Source: Strigamia acuminata (taxonomy: Eukaryota; Arthropoda; Chilopoda; Geophilomorpha; Linotaeniidae). Taken from it: DNA of 60,000 nucleotides. The translations under genes and the position numbers were made by a program. The DNA lies in assembly GCA_949358305.1 (NCBI GenBank), contig OX442317.1, positions 4,098,186-4,158,185 on the forward strand. The letters run 5' to 3'. The stretch's first letter is position 1; each line of letters begins with the position of its first letter. Positions 13,306 through 24,196 of the stretch are shown piece by piece. Below the pieces are notes generated by a model. That model saw nothing but the letters and a program-made list of their open reading frames with translations, searched no databases and was not told the DNA's origin.

Positions 13306-13817
13306 TTTGGACGAGTAAACATTCAGGTATGCTGCATAACAATTTGATTGGATTTGGATTCTGTGCGGTGCAGAGACATTAGGAGTTGAAACAGACACTT
13401 GTTTACTACACCTAGTGATGGAATGTACATACCGTAACCAGGATTAATTATGATAATGATTAATTGATTTGTCGTCGGATTTGTAATGTTTTTAACTAGT
13501 GAAAATTAATTTAACTAGTTCGGGTATTCGTACTAGCAAGGATTAATGACATGGCTCGTTATCCTTACGTGCGGATGCGTTAAAATCGTGTAAAGTAGAC
13601 ATTCGCACGGATCTTTGACAGCAAATTGCACCGAACTGGATCATAACACAGATGATGATAAAAGCTCTCGTGTTTGATTGGATGTAATTTGTGCACGCAT
13701 TTGATGCTCCGGTACGGTGCTGCGCCGAATGGCGGAATCGCAAACTAGTGTTTTCACCTCGTTTTTGCACGCGTAAAATTTTATTATTATAAAATTTTAT
13801 TTTTACATTACAAACAT
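13306..13817. other. Intergenic DNA downstream of the 13.8 kb gene
   Basis: Holds the GNB5 upstream region and the 3' flank of the small secreted gene ending at 13818 (AATAAAA polyadenylation-like signals on the minus strand near 13780-13795). No further gene is supported. Confidence 0.45.
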
Positions 13818-14498
13818 TCAGATTTTATAATGTACGGAGAAGTTGCACATAAAAGTTATCAAGGTCCTATTCCACTAAAATTTAAAAATATTTTAAATAT
13901 TTTAATATTTAAAAGAAAAATTTAAAATCTGTTATTGTATACTATGTTACTATACTATATACTTACATGGCATTCCAGGTTCTGAAATGAAAGAAATTCA
14001 AAAGAAAAATTACTGCGATTTACTGTGATTCAAATTTCCTTTTTGAATTTCCCGCTGCCAGGAGATCCTGGGAATTTACTGACAACTAGGCGCGTTCGAA
14101 AAGTCATTTAAACGAGTGTAAAAAACGTTTAAATGAATTTAACGTGGAATTTAACGTGGAAAATTGAGATTTACACTCGTTTAAATGACTTTACCAATGC
14201 TCTTACTGTATCTCGAGTCCCGGGAACATCAAGTGAGGGATTTGTATAATTTATTAAATTTTCCTTAAAGTATCCAACCCTGGTATTTACTTTTATGACT
14301 GGAGATCCTCTCTTGCTGTAGTCCTTCAACGTATCGGCTGGAAATTTAAATTCCCGCTTCTGAGTATCTGTCAATTGAAAATAATAACCGAGACAAAAAA
14401 ATTATGTTCTGGACGTGGTTTTGTTTTTCTCATTGGTTACCAGTAGTTGCTGAAGCGATAAGTATGATGGCGAAAAGAAGAAGAACACGAGAAACCAT
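13818..14498 (-). CDS. Small secreted protein, microexon family member (gene 2), putative
   Basis: Four exons fit in phase. Exon 1 (14441-14498) encodes the signal peptide MVSRVLLLFAIILIASATT. Exon 2 (14291-14367) encodes DTQKREFKFPADTLKDYSKR, with a dibasic KR site, then GSPVIK. A 15-bp microexon (13967-13981) encodes NLECH between a cag acceptor and a gtaagt donor. The last exon (13818-13874) starts WNRTLITFMC and ends in a stop. A TATA-like tataaaa lies about 35 bp upstream. Exons 1 and 2 resemble those of the gene at 20714-22021 in sequence (REF...KR), length and phase (G|AT or G|TC), so they look paralogous. Without splicing at 14290, the frame runs through a fold-back repeat. It may be functional or a decaying copy. 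Confidence 0.6.
14088..14206. repeat. Fold-back repeat inside intron of gene 2
   Basis: aagtcatttaaacgagtgta and its inverted copy (tacactcgtttaaatgactt) flank a central region with repeated aacgtggaatttaacgtgga. This is a MITE-like hairpin. The unspliced reading frame of exon 2 would end inside it, which argues that exon 2 is spliced before it. Confidence 0.75.
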
Positions 14499-14579
14499 TT
14501 TGGCTTTGTGTTTGCGTGTGACTGGACATCTTTTTTATACGCTTGGAGTTGTATTTGTTGGAATTGGGACGTCAACAAT

Positions 14580-15150
14580 TTTAATTTAATTTTAATTTTA
14601 ATTTATTTTGGATGATCTTTTCTAATGGTTTTTTCATTTCGTTTTAATTCGTTCTTGATTAACTTTTAGAATACCATTTTAATGGCATTTTAATGGTATT
14701 TTAATACACTTATAATGGTGTTATAAAAAACGTGCAGAATATTTCAGATGTTTCTGGGATCCAGAAACAACCGCGAATTCGCGGAATTCGAATCTCATGA
14801 AAAATCTGAATAACTGCGGAATAAATAACCTTATAACCTATTACGGAACTATTATAATTGAGGAATACATAAACAATTTGTACAAATATTCCGCAACACA
14901 TAAGCTGAGAAACCAAAAACCGAGAGAATAACGAGCAAAAATTTAATTTAAAAAAAAATTTAATTAGGAGCAGTCCATAAATTACGTAACGCTAATTTTT
15001 GGATTTTTAGCGGGAATGGTTTGTCATTCTAACAGTTTTATTGTTGATTATTAATTTCATTTTGTTCTTGTGGAATTTAGACAGTCGATATCGGTCGTCA
15101 ATGAAGCAGTCAATGAAGCAGTGGATATCGTCATAATGAAGCATTTGCTG
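14580..15150. other. AT-rich flank with repeats
   Basis: Contains the ttttggatgatcttttct motif that recurs at 18510 (inverted) and 19330 near the paralogous secreted-gene copies. It also contains a block of about 100 bp (14853-14960) repeated directly at 15615-15725 (gaggaatacayaaacaat...caaaaattta). No coding region is seen. Confidence 0.55.
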
Positions 15151-15300
15151 TTTGTTTATTTTACTTGTTTTATTTTATTTGTTTTATTTTACTTGTTTTA
15201 TTTTATTTGTTTTATTTTATTTGTTTTATTTTACTTGTTTTATTTTATTTGTTTTATTTTATTGTTTTATTTTATTTGGTTTATTTTACTTGTTTTAGCA
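15150..15300. repeat. Simple repeat, ttttatttgttttatttta type
   Basis: Repeats of ttttattttacttgttttattttatttg with a period of about 10-20 bp. Low-complexity DNA; the open frame across it is an artefact. Confidence 0.9.
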
Positions 15301-15943
15301 ATGAGTGATTTGCCAGTGATTTTAGGTTAAAGCTAAATTTGGCCGAACCATCGACAAAGAGGGAAAGAAGGAAATAATTAATATACAATTTAAAAATTGA
15401 TGTTTTTGAATAAATTGCAGGCACAGAAGTAAAATAACTATATTTGGATCAGGATCACAAAACAGAAGGAAAAGAGCGAGGAAGAAGCAGAGAATATTTT
15501 AAAAGGAAGATGGAAATGCTTAGAGCTGGGTATTCATGAATAAAATATAAAAATTAGGAGTTTACATTGATTTTGATTTTGATTTTATTTATTTTGAACA
15601 AAAAATATTTCAATGATAATTGAGGAATACACAAACAATATGTACAAATATTCCACAACACATAAGTTGGCGAAACCAAAAATCGAGAGAATATCGAGCA
15701 AAAATTTATTTAAAAAACAAATTAAATACAGTTAAAATGGAATCTCAAATTAATTGCTCCAAATGTTCAAACATTGTTCTAAAAATCGTCTTAAATCGGT
15801 GGGGCCACTCAGCGAGTAAAAATGAAGACACTTGTTTTACGTAAATCGCCTGTGTTTGATAAGCAATGTGTGAGCGGTATTCAATACGGTATTGTTTCGT
15901 TCAGCCGTCTCTAGATGGCAGCAGCGACCAGAGACAGTTTGCG

Positions 15944-16080
15944 ATAGGAAAACAGTGGCGCCATCTATGTTTTCAAGTTGCTATTAATTAGGATTTACAA
16001 TTTGTCTTCGGTGATTATGCTTTTGGCGATAGGAACACAGTGGCGCCATCTATGTTTTCAAGTTGCTATTAATTAGGAAC
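15944..16080. repeat. Direct repeat of about 50 bp
   Basis: cagtggcgccatctatgttt with the following caagttgctattaattagga occurs twice, near 15952 and 16037. Just downstream, gcgataaattcggatgcgtt-like motifs recur at 16216, 16278 and 16345, and again at 17932, 17998 and 18058. The satellite block therefore sits inside an older repeat unit. Confidence 0.8.
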
Positions 16081-16364
16081 TGAAATTCGTCTGACTTGTG
16101 AGCTTGTGAGTGGTGATTATGCTTTGGAAAAAACCCGATTTATCGCCCATGGGAGCAATGCAATACGGTATTGTTATATTAACACAAAGCTCAGTTTCAA
16201 CAGGTTTGGCACACTTGCAATAAATTCGGATGCGTTTTTTGAATTTATTGTAAAGATTGACGCCAGTTTTGATCATGTCCGATAAATTCGGATACGTTTA
16301 TTGGATTTGCAGTTGAGTTTCAACAAATTTTTTTTACGGTGGGCGATAAATTCGGATGCATTTT

Positions 16365-16905
16365 ATGAATTTGCAGTTGAGTTTCAACAAGTTTTGCAGT
16401 TGAGTTTCAACAAGTTTTGCAGTTGAGTTTCAACAAGTTTTGCAGTTGAGTTTCAACAAGTTTTGCAGTTGAGTTTCAACAAGTTTTGCAGTTGAGTTTC
16501 AACAAGTTTTGCAGTTGAGTTTCAACAAGTTTTGCAGTTGAGTTTCAGCAAGTTTTGCAGTTGAGTTTCAACAAGTTTTGCAGTTGAGTTTCAACAAGTT
16601 TTGCAGTTGAGTTTCAACAAGTTTTGCAGTTGAGTTTCAACAAGTTTTGCAGTTGAGTTTCAACAAGTTTTGCAGTTGAGTTTCAGCAAGTTTTGCAGTT
16701 GAGTTTCAACAAGTTTTGCAGTTGAGTTTCAACAAGTTTTGCAGTTGAGTTTCAACAAGTTTTGCAGTTGAGTTTCAGCAAGTTTTGCAGTTGAGTTTCA
16801 ACAAGTTTTGCAGTTGAGTTTCAACAAGTTTTGCAGTTGAGTTTCAACAAGTTTTGCAGTTGAGTTTCAACAAGTTTTGCAGTTGAGTTTCAACAAGTTT
16901 TGCAG
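16365..16905. repeat. Satellite, 23-bp unit
   Basis: About 23 copies of gttttgcagttgagtttcaa plus caa, with an occasional cagcaa variant that recurs at intervals (16548, 16684, 16776) and suggests higher-order duplication. It abuts the next array directly. Confidence 0.97.
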
Positions 16906-17394
16906 GTTAGGTTAAGGATGGGTTAGGTTAAGGATGGGTTAGGTTAAGGATGGGTTAGGTTAAGGATGGGTTAGGTTAAGGATGGGTTAGGTTAAGGATG
17001 GGTTAGGTTAAGGATGGGTTAGGTTAAGGATGGGTTAGGTTAAAGATGGGTTAGGTTAAGGATGGGTTAGGTTAAGGATGGGTTAGGTTAAGGATGGGTT
17101 AGGTTAAGGATGGGTTAGGTTAAGGATGGGTTAGGTTAAGGATGGGTTAGGTTAAGGATGGGTTAGGTTAAGGATGGGTTAGGTTAAGGATGGGTTAGGT
17201 TAAGGATGGGTTAGGTTAAGGATGGGTTAGGTTAAAGATGGGTTAGGTTAAGGATGGGTTAGGTTAAGGATGGGTTAGGTTAAAGATGGGTTAGGTTAAG
17301 GATGGGTTAGGTTAAGGATGGGTTAGGTTAAAGATGGGTTAGGTTAAGGATGGGTTAGGTTAGGTTAGGTTAGGTTAGGTTAAGGATTGTTGTT
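16905..17394. repeat. Satellite, 15-bp unit (ggttaggttaaggat), ending in TTAGG repeats
   Basis: About 30 copies of ggttaggttaaggat, with an aagat variant at intervals. The array ends in a pure (ttagg) run at about 17358-17384, which is the arthropod-type telomere hexamer-like pentamer. There is no other evidence of a telomere; it is an internal array. Confidence 0.96.
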
Positions 17395-17409
17395 TTGTTA
17401 GGCCTAATC

Positions 17410-17875
17410 TCAAAGTATAAATTCTCATTTTCACTATCTCATTTTCACTATCTCATTTTTACTATCTCATTTTCACTATCTGATTTTCACTATTTCATTT
17501 TCACTATCTCATTTTCACTATCTCATTTTCATTATCTCAATTTCACTATCTCATTTTCACTATCTCATTTTCACTATCTCATTTTCACCATCTCATTTTC
17601 ACTATCTCATTTTCACTATCTCATTTTCACTATCTCATTTTCACTATCTCATTTTCACCATCTCATTTTCACTATCTCATTTTCACCATCTCATTTTCAC
17701 TATCTCATTTTCACTATCTCATTTTCACTATCTCATCTTCACTATCTCATTTTCACTATCTCATCTTCACTATCTCATCTTCACGATCTCATTTTCACTA
17801 TCTCATTTTCACTATCTCATTTACACTATCTCATTCACTATCTCATTTACACTATCTCATTTTCACTGTTTACAT
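17410..17875. repeat. Satellite, 14-bp unit (tatctcattttcac)
   Basis: About 30 copies of tatctcattttcac with accatc and catcttc variants. The 181-codon open frame across it exists only because the sequence is a repeat. Confidence 0.96.
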
Positions 17876-18119
17876 TATTTTCCATCTGTAAATTCTCAGT
17901 GCAATTTCAATTCCAGCTTGTATTTGTGCTTGGGCGATAAATTCGCATGACTTTTTTTAGGCATTCAGTGCAATTTCAGCTGGTATTTGTACGTGGGCGA
18001 TAAATTCGGATGCGTGTTCACATCTACAGTGTAGTTTCAGCTTTTATTTGTGCGTGGACGATAAATTCGGATACGTTTTCACATATATATGAATTGACCA
18101 TTTTCAGTAAAATGCCAAA

Positions 18120-18432
18120 AGGCTTATGTCATTAAAATTGTATTTAATGCCATTAAAATTGTTTTTAATGGCATTAAAATTGTATTTAATGCCATTAAAA
18201 TTATATTTAATGCCATTAAAATTGTATTTAATGCCATTAAAATTGTATTTAATGCCATTAAAATTGTATTTAATGCCATTAAGATTGTATTTAATGCCAT
18301 TAAAATTGTATTTAGTGCCATTAAAAGTGTATTTAATGCCATTAAAATTGTATTTAATGCCATTAAAATTGTATTTAATGCCATTAAAAATTGTATTTTA
18401 AATGCCATTAAAAATTGTATTTAAACGCCATT
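18120..18432. repeat. Satellite, 20-21-bp unit (taatgccattaaaattgtat)
   Basis: About 14 copies upstream of the secreted-gene copy at 18654. The unit is partly self-complementary (taatggcatta), so both strands stay open; neither frame is a gene. A shorter related ttttaatggcattttaatgg stretch lies near 14675 upstream of the paralogue. Confidence 0.95.
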
Positions 18433-18653
18433 AAAATAAAATTAAAATCGCATTAGAAAAGCTATAATCTAGAAATGAATTAAAATGAAATGAAAAGTCA
18501 TTTTATAAGATCATCCAAAATGAATTGAAATTAAAATGAAATTAAAATGAAATTATTGACGTCACAATTCAACACACATAAGTAGCAGCGTGTGAAAACC
18601 ATGTTCAATCAAACACAAACACCGAATCGATTTTTAAAACTTTCTAAGTCAAA

Positions 18654-18912
18654 ATGGTTTCGCGTGTTTTTCTTGTTTTCGCCGTCGTACTTATCGCAAC
18701 CTTCGTCCAAGTCGCCACCACCGCCGAACACGAACAGGCATCCTCAGAAAGTCTTGGTATGCAATGAGTAAAAAAAAGCCAGATTGAGCGTGCGATACAT
18801 TCCGCTATTTCTAATTTTTACAGATAAACACGATCACGATCATGAATCGGAATCTACGTCTGAGCCTGTCGTGGACAAGATTTTAAACTTCTCATTTGTT
18901 TTTACATTTTAG
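18654..18912 (+). pseudogene. Decayed copy of the small secreted gene family (gene 3)
   Basis: Exon 1 (18654-18756) encodes a good signal peptide, MVSRVFLVFAVVLIATFVQV, ending in the same G|gt phase as its paralogues. Exon 2 starts at 18824 with DKHDHDHESES and runs to a stop at 18912, but has no basic cleavage site. The sequence after the tttttacattttag at 18912 (aaccctggcattgc) resembles the NLECH microexon of the gene at 13818 with a one-base insertion, which would break its frame. The 5' flank shares the ggatgatctt motif with the copy at 14.5 kb in inverted orientation. It could still encode a short His/Glu-rich secreted peptide. Confidence 0.5.
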
Positions 18913-19794
18913 AACCCTGGCATTGCAAATCAAATCTTATTACTTAAAATTTAATCTAATTTGTAATTTCAATTTTCTTTTCTAACCATTTGAGTAATGC
19001 CGTTGAGAAATGTTGATTTAGTTGAACGAAAATTGCAAATTAAACAAAAGTAAAAAAAAAAATATACCCGTATATACTGTATACTGTTCACACACAGACA
19101 TTGCTATCCATATGGTTCAAAAATATATTTTAAAAAATATTTTTAGTTTAGCCCAATTAATGCAGAATTTACGTATATTATTCGTGCATTAAGTAATGCA
19201 TTTCAAAATGTATGTGTATCCAACTTGGTGTTTGTGTTTTTGACTGAACAGATCGTTTTAACACGCTGGTATTTATATTTATTGAATAATTTTATTTTAA
19301 TTTCTTTTTGATTTCATTTTATTTTTAATTCATTTTGGATGATCTTTTCTTGATTACCTTTTATAATGCTCTTTTAATTCCATTTTAATGACACTTTAAT
19401 ACGATTTTTGATACAATTTAAATGACATTATAAAACTTTTGGTCTTTCACTGAACATTCATTTGAAAATGTTTTTTTTTCTGTTGTTTTAAATTTTTATT
19501 TTTATCTGAAACTATTCAGACGTTTTGAATTGTCCGCGTGGAAATGTTTGATACATTGGTCCGGTGCTCCACCCAGTGACGGAACGACGAACAATTAATA
19601 CTTTTTAACCGCCATTTGTGACGCAGCCAGCCCAACGTGAACAATTTGAAATATAAAATAATTGAAAGAAACATATATGTATATTTAAATTTATTTTATT
19701 TGGAATTTTATAATTCAATAATTTATTTATTACATTATAGTTATCGTTTTATACATTTGCACTGTGAGAAAGAAGATTCGCCGACCCAAACTCC
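18913..19794. other. AT-rich intergenic DNA
   Basis: No gene seen. A third copy of the tcattttggatgatcttttc motif with following ttaattccattttaatg sequence lies at 19325-19400. Confidence 0.5.
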
Positions 19795-20625
19795 GGCTCT
19801 GAACAAAACGCAGAGTACACCCAAAATGGGGTACCCAATTTGGGTACCCAAGTGAAACGAAATTTATCTATTTAAGAAAAAAATGTTTTACTTTTCTTTA
19901 AAATGTGTTATATTTTGACATTATTTACGACATTTTTGTACATGATAACATTGATTGTGAATTATTTCTTCCACAAATGTAACTGATTCGTTTTTTTTAA
20001 TATAAATCATTCCTCCTTTTTGGTTTTACGAAACCAGGAGGAGTTACTCAATCAACCAGAAAAAAATATCAATGTGTTTGGATCATAACAGGATGTCACA
20101 AATAATGTGCAAAACACATTTTCTTTCTTTTTTAAATGATTTTGATGATTTTTTAAAATGATTTTGATGATTTTTTAAAAATGTTTCGATAATTTTGTTT
20201 AATTTTGATAATATTTAGTTTAATTGGGATAATTTTGTGTTTAATTGGTATAATTTTGTGTTTAATTGGGATAATTTTGTGTTTAATTTGGATAATTTTA
20301 TGTCCCATTAATCTGTTGACCACTTCCGGGTCCCGTAGCTTCACCCTCGTCCAAGCTTCACCAAGGGCCGATTATTGAAAAGTAAAGTGACCGTTGGTCA
20401 CCTGACGATCTCAATATATGAAAATGTTTATGATCAGCGATACCACCGTGGGCGATACTAATGGGACAAGGAATTGAGTGCCACAACAGATTTAGTCTGT
20501 TTTCTATCACAGTGGGCATAATAATAATTAAATCAATTTCTGAAAATTTGTAAAAAATTTGATTAATCATTTCAGGAAATTTTGGGTACCCCATTTTGGG
20601 TGTACCCTGCGTTTTGTTCAGAGCC
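19795..20625. mobile_element. Non-autonomous DNA transposon, 831 bp, 9-bp TSD (MULE-like)
   Basis: Terminal inverted repeats of about 45 bp: the left end ggctctgaacaaaacgcaga at 19795 is matched by the complementary right end ctgcgttttgttcagagcc ending at 20625, and the similarity continues through gtacacccaaaatggggtac. The element is flanked by the perfect 9-bp direct repeat ccaaactcc (19786-19794 and 20626-20634). A 9-bp TSD with long TIRs is typical of Mutator-like elements. There is no transposase. Inside, 20160-20300 holds a short 21-bp minisatellite (ataattttgtgtttaattgg). Confidence 0.85.
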
Positions 20626-20713
20626 CCAAACTCCAACCATTAATCCCGCATTTCCGTTTCGTCGTTCTAGCATTTATTTAAAAAATAAGTGAGTCTTTAC
20701 TGGAAAAACCTAA

Positions 20714-22021
20714 TCAATTTTTTGCTATTAAAGTATTCACTTGGCCTAGCAGATTGCCTCTTTGATGGCGTTGAGCGAGCAGCGACGAAACGAGTTGCAT
20801 GCCCTGTCGTGCCGAAGACTGCGGAGCCTACGAATCAAAATGAAACCAAAATGCAAGTCGTAAACCACCATTAAACGACCTTTTCTTTATAACTCGGTCG
20901 TTTAACCACCGAAAACAGAAGAAAAGAAAGAAAAATAATCACAATTTCACATAAAAAAAAGGCTAGCTAACATAGCATTACCCACCTGGTCTTTTTTGCC
21001 GAATATTTGCGACTAGAAATGATAAAAGTTTAGTGATACATAAAGTCGTTTTATGTTTGGAAAACTTACTCCTCGACAGTTCTGAGGGAAACAATAGTAA
21101 TTGGTAAGTCAGTTTGGGTTAAAATTAGGGTTAAAATACTTACTCTTGGATCGTACTAAAAAAAAAATAAAGACAATTTTATCATGAATAAATTTTGTTT
21201 TAGAAAGTTCAAATTAAAAATTCTGTTTCATACCTGGCACATCTGGGAGTGATTAAATTAAAATTTAAAAAAGAAAAAAAAATATATTTTTAATCTAAAT
21301 TTTCTTATTTCATGTAAAGGAGAATAAAGAAATGATTCTCACCACCTGATTCCCGACGGAACGGGCAACAAAAAGGACATGCGAATAAAAGAAATTAATA
21401 GGAAAAGGACAAAGAAATTGGCATGAATAGAAGGTGTTGAATGGAATCAAATTACCGCTTGTCCCTAAAGGAAGAAACACGAGAAGCAAAACGGTTACTC
21501 AACACCAAATGACGAACACCTCACAGGTATACACATTTCTTACCAGATTCTAAAAAATAAAAAAATAAAAAAATAAAAAAATTAGTTATGAGGCTCGGAT
21601 TTAGGCCAAACTTACACATGGCCAGAGTATATATCAAAATACAGTCGAGCCTCGTTGTAACGAATCGCAAGAAACCCGAAAAATTATAACGAAAGTTCGT
21701 TATATCAACATTTTTTAACATGGTCTTCCATTGCCAACCATGAACCATTCTTTACAAGAAATTTGTTATATTGGGGTTCGTTATAACGAGGTATAGCCAA
21801 AAAAAATTGACTTACTTGTCGCTTGTCCACTTCAGATGCCTGGAAATCGTAAGACACTGGAAACTCCCGCTCTTGTTTGACTGTCGACGTACAGAAAGAA
21901 GTGACACAACAACAGTGAGTAGAATTGTTTCGACTTTCGTCTTACCAAAACGTGCCAGAGTTAAAGTTGCGCAAGTGGCGACGAGAAGAAGGGCGAAAAC
22001 AAAGAGCAAACGCGCGGCCAT
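20714..22021 (-). CDS. Microexon-assembled secreted peptide precursor (gene 1)
   Basis: Exons in minus-strand order: 21946-22021 (signal peptide MAARLLFVFALLLVATCATL), 21816-21880 (VKQEREFPVSYDFQ...VDKRQ), then microexons of 6 bp (21544-21549, NL), 9 bp (21456-21464, GQA), possibly 3 bp (21342-21344), 9 bp (21234-21242, MCQ), 12 bp (21144-21155, YDPR), 12 bp (21070-21081, NCRG) and 27 bp (20986-21012, SQIFGKKDQ), and a last exon 20714-20827. Every microexon has ag/gt borders, is a multiple of three and keeps the frame; the total is about 109 residues. Cleavage after DKR and at GKK would release an N-terminal Gln peptide with one CQYDPRNC loop and a SQIF-amide end. No family recognised. The symmetric microexon layout recalls flatworm micro-exon genes (MEGs), but no homology is claimed. 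Confidence 0.72.
21640..21796. mobile_element. pogo/Tigger-like MITE in intron of gene 1
   Basis: The left end acagtcgagcctcgttgtaa and the right end ttcgttataacgaggtatag are imperfect inverted repeats with the ttataacgaa core seen in the other CAGTCGA-type elements of this window. Confidence 0.7.
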
Positions 22022-24028
22022 TGCAATTGGCGAACTTGTGGAATCAAACTCGGCTCGTGTTGGAGTGAAACGTGCTTTTCGTATGCACGTATTTATGTTT
22101 GTCCGAGTTGCTACGTCACAAAAGGGAAAGTGTTCTTAGTTTTGCACCAATGAGAATGGGTTGCGCCAAGGTTTCAGAGAAATAGCTTTTGTTGAGCAAG
22201 CTGCACAAATGAGATGTTTGAATCAAAGGTGGTAATGTGAAGGAAAGGAGCAAAGAAAGAAAGAAAACGAGGTAAACATCGTTTATTACCAATAATGGGC
22301 TATTGGAAACGAGTTTGGGCGACGGCCTAGTTACTTGCGCGGTGTATTAACCCACATAAGGCGCAAGGATGATCGTTTTCCCAACGGTACATCATTCTTT
22401 TCGCTGATTAATTTGCTATTTTGTGAGTTTTGGTCGTCTAGATGTGCGAAATTTCGATTGTTCGATTATTTTGACGCGCGGGGGCGGAAATAACATCGAA
22501 ATCGCAATAATTGTGGCAATTGTGTGCTATTTTTGTGCTATTTCTTGAAAATGTTTCTATTTTTGTGTGTTTCGTTCCATTCCTTCGAGTTTTGTGCGAC
22601 CGGGGGTGATGTTGATGTGATGTTGCGGTGTCACTTTGCAAGTTCGCGTCAGACGCGCGTGATCCAATCAAGGGACGATTGAATTAACTTTGCAGTACAA
22701 AACAGGTGGAATTGTTTATCTAATATTTCAATTTTCATTTCCATTCGCAACCATTGCAAGTGAGATTAAGAGGAAGCAAGAAAAATGTGCGGGATTAAAT
22801 CTAATTAGGCTTATTTGCCCACTTGGAACGCTTCTTTCGCGTCACGTCTCCATTCTATTCTTTTTCACATCCATAAAGTTGAAATAAATATCCAAAAAGA
22901 AATTTTTTTTCTATTTTTTTTCATCTAAATCCTCGATTTGTCCAATTTAATCGCCTAACGAGCCCCTAACGACGGTTTTGGTATTTAAAACAAATTTGTT
23001 GATAATTAATAGGCCTATTGGAATTGATTTGCATGCAAGTTCTGGTTTTAATGAGCAGCCACTTTAACTTGTTTTTGGCGACATTGTGATGTCGTTATCA
23101 CAGAAGCTCCACTCACTAATGAGTGTAGTGTCCAGTTATGCGCCTGCGCAGTTTCTTCTAATAGCTACTCGTGGGCGAGGTGTCCGGCTTCTTATTTACC
23201 TTCTTGGTCCACTAGGCCGTGCAACACGGATTTTTTTCCTCATTTTGCTAGCATCTTTCGACCATGAGGAGACGCTGTTTTTCATCTCTCGGTGAGGATT
23301 TTATTTTTTGGCTTTATTTCTACTCGACTTTTATTTTTATTTTACTTTCTTAAAGTTTTAGTTTACAGTCACTAGGTGTCGGGTTACTCTTATTTTCATT
23401 GCTATTGTCGCTTTAATTATTTATTGCCCTTGGTATTTATTACTTGTTTCCTAATTAAATTAGCTAATGTTAAATGTCAGGCTGTAAGCGTTTGATTTAT
23501 GACCGTTTTAAGTGTTTTTGAGAATGGAATTTTGAATATTTTGAATAATATTTATTGTTTTTTATTTTGAGTACCCAAATAGACTAATTTTTCAATCAAA
23601 CGGTTCGAACACATGGGGGGAATGGTAATTGGAAGCGAGTTATTGGTTGTTTGTCAGTGCAGGACGTGAGTACGTGTTGGTAGGCGCCTATGCTCATTTT
23701 GTAAGCTGTCAATCGCGAGGTATTATGGGATATTGGCATTTGTAAATGAGCTGGGAATTTTTGATGACGTAACCATTAAATATTTGGTTCAAATTTCCAA
23801 ATAATATTGAAATTTCTTCTAAGTTAGATACATAGCTTAAATACTATCCCTGTGTGGCTGTTGCTAAGCGGAAAAAGCTAGGCTTAAGAAGGATTATTGA
23901 ATGTATACGTCTTCGTGTACAGGGGTAAAGTTGATTGATTTTTTATTGAAATACTAGAGAGAAAGTGGTGGTGCATCCCCAGGGGAGATGAGAAATATTT
24001 AATATATAAGTGAGAAAAAAAAATAGTA
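22022..24028. other. Intergenic DNA without supported genes
   Basis: Contains the upstream region of gene 1 and about 2 kb in which I find only short open frames without domains, compositional shift or splice-supported partners. Confidence 0.45.
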
Positions 24029-24196
24029 CAGTCGAAACTCTTTATAACGAATCGCGATATAACGAATTATCGATATAACGAATACCTAAAAATGGCCGGT
24101 TTGGTTGACTGGCCATAAAACAGCATTTTAAAAAATTTCGATATAACGAATCGATTTTTCGGGTCCCTTGCGATTTGTTATAAAGAGTTTCGACTG
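24029..24196. mobile_element. pogo/Tigger-like MITE, 168 bp, TA target site
   Basis: TIRs cagtcgaaactctttataac and gttataaagagtttcgactg (near-perfect inverted repeats) flanked by TA on both sides. Internal cgatataacgaat motifs repeat. Related copies lie at 28972-29155 and 38696-38830. Confidence 0.88.

Noticed and set aside
16905-17394. Telomere or CRISPR-like array
   Set aside because: The units are contiguous without spacers (not CRISPR), and the TTAGG run is short and internal to ordinary genic DNA.
17395-17940. 181-codon ORF
   Set aside because: It is entirely inside a 14-bp satellite; the open frame is a by-product of the repeat.
18124-18408. ORFs open on both strands
   Set aside because: They are inside a 20-21-bp satellite with a partly palindromic unit.
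20714-22021. Assignment of the CQYDPRNCRG peptide to elevenin or vasopressin-type peptides
   Set aside because: Only short Cys/CRG resemblances exist; loop size and flanks differ.
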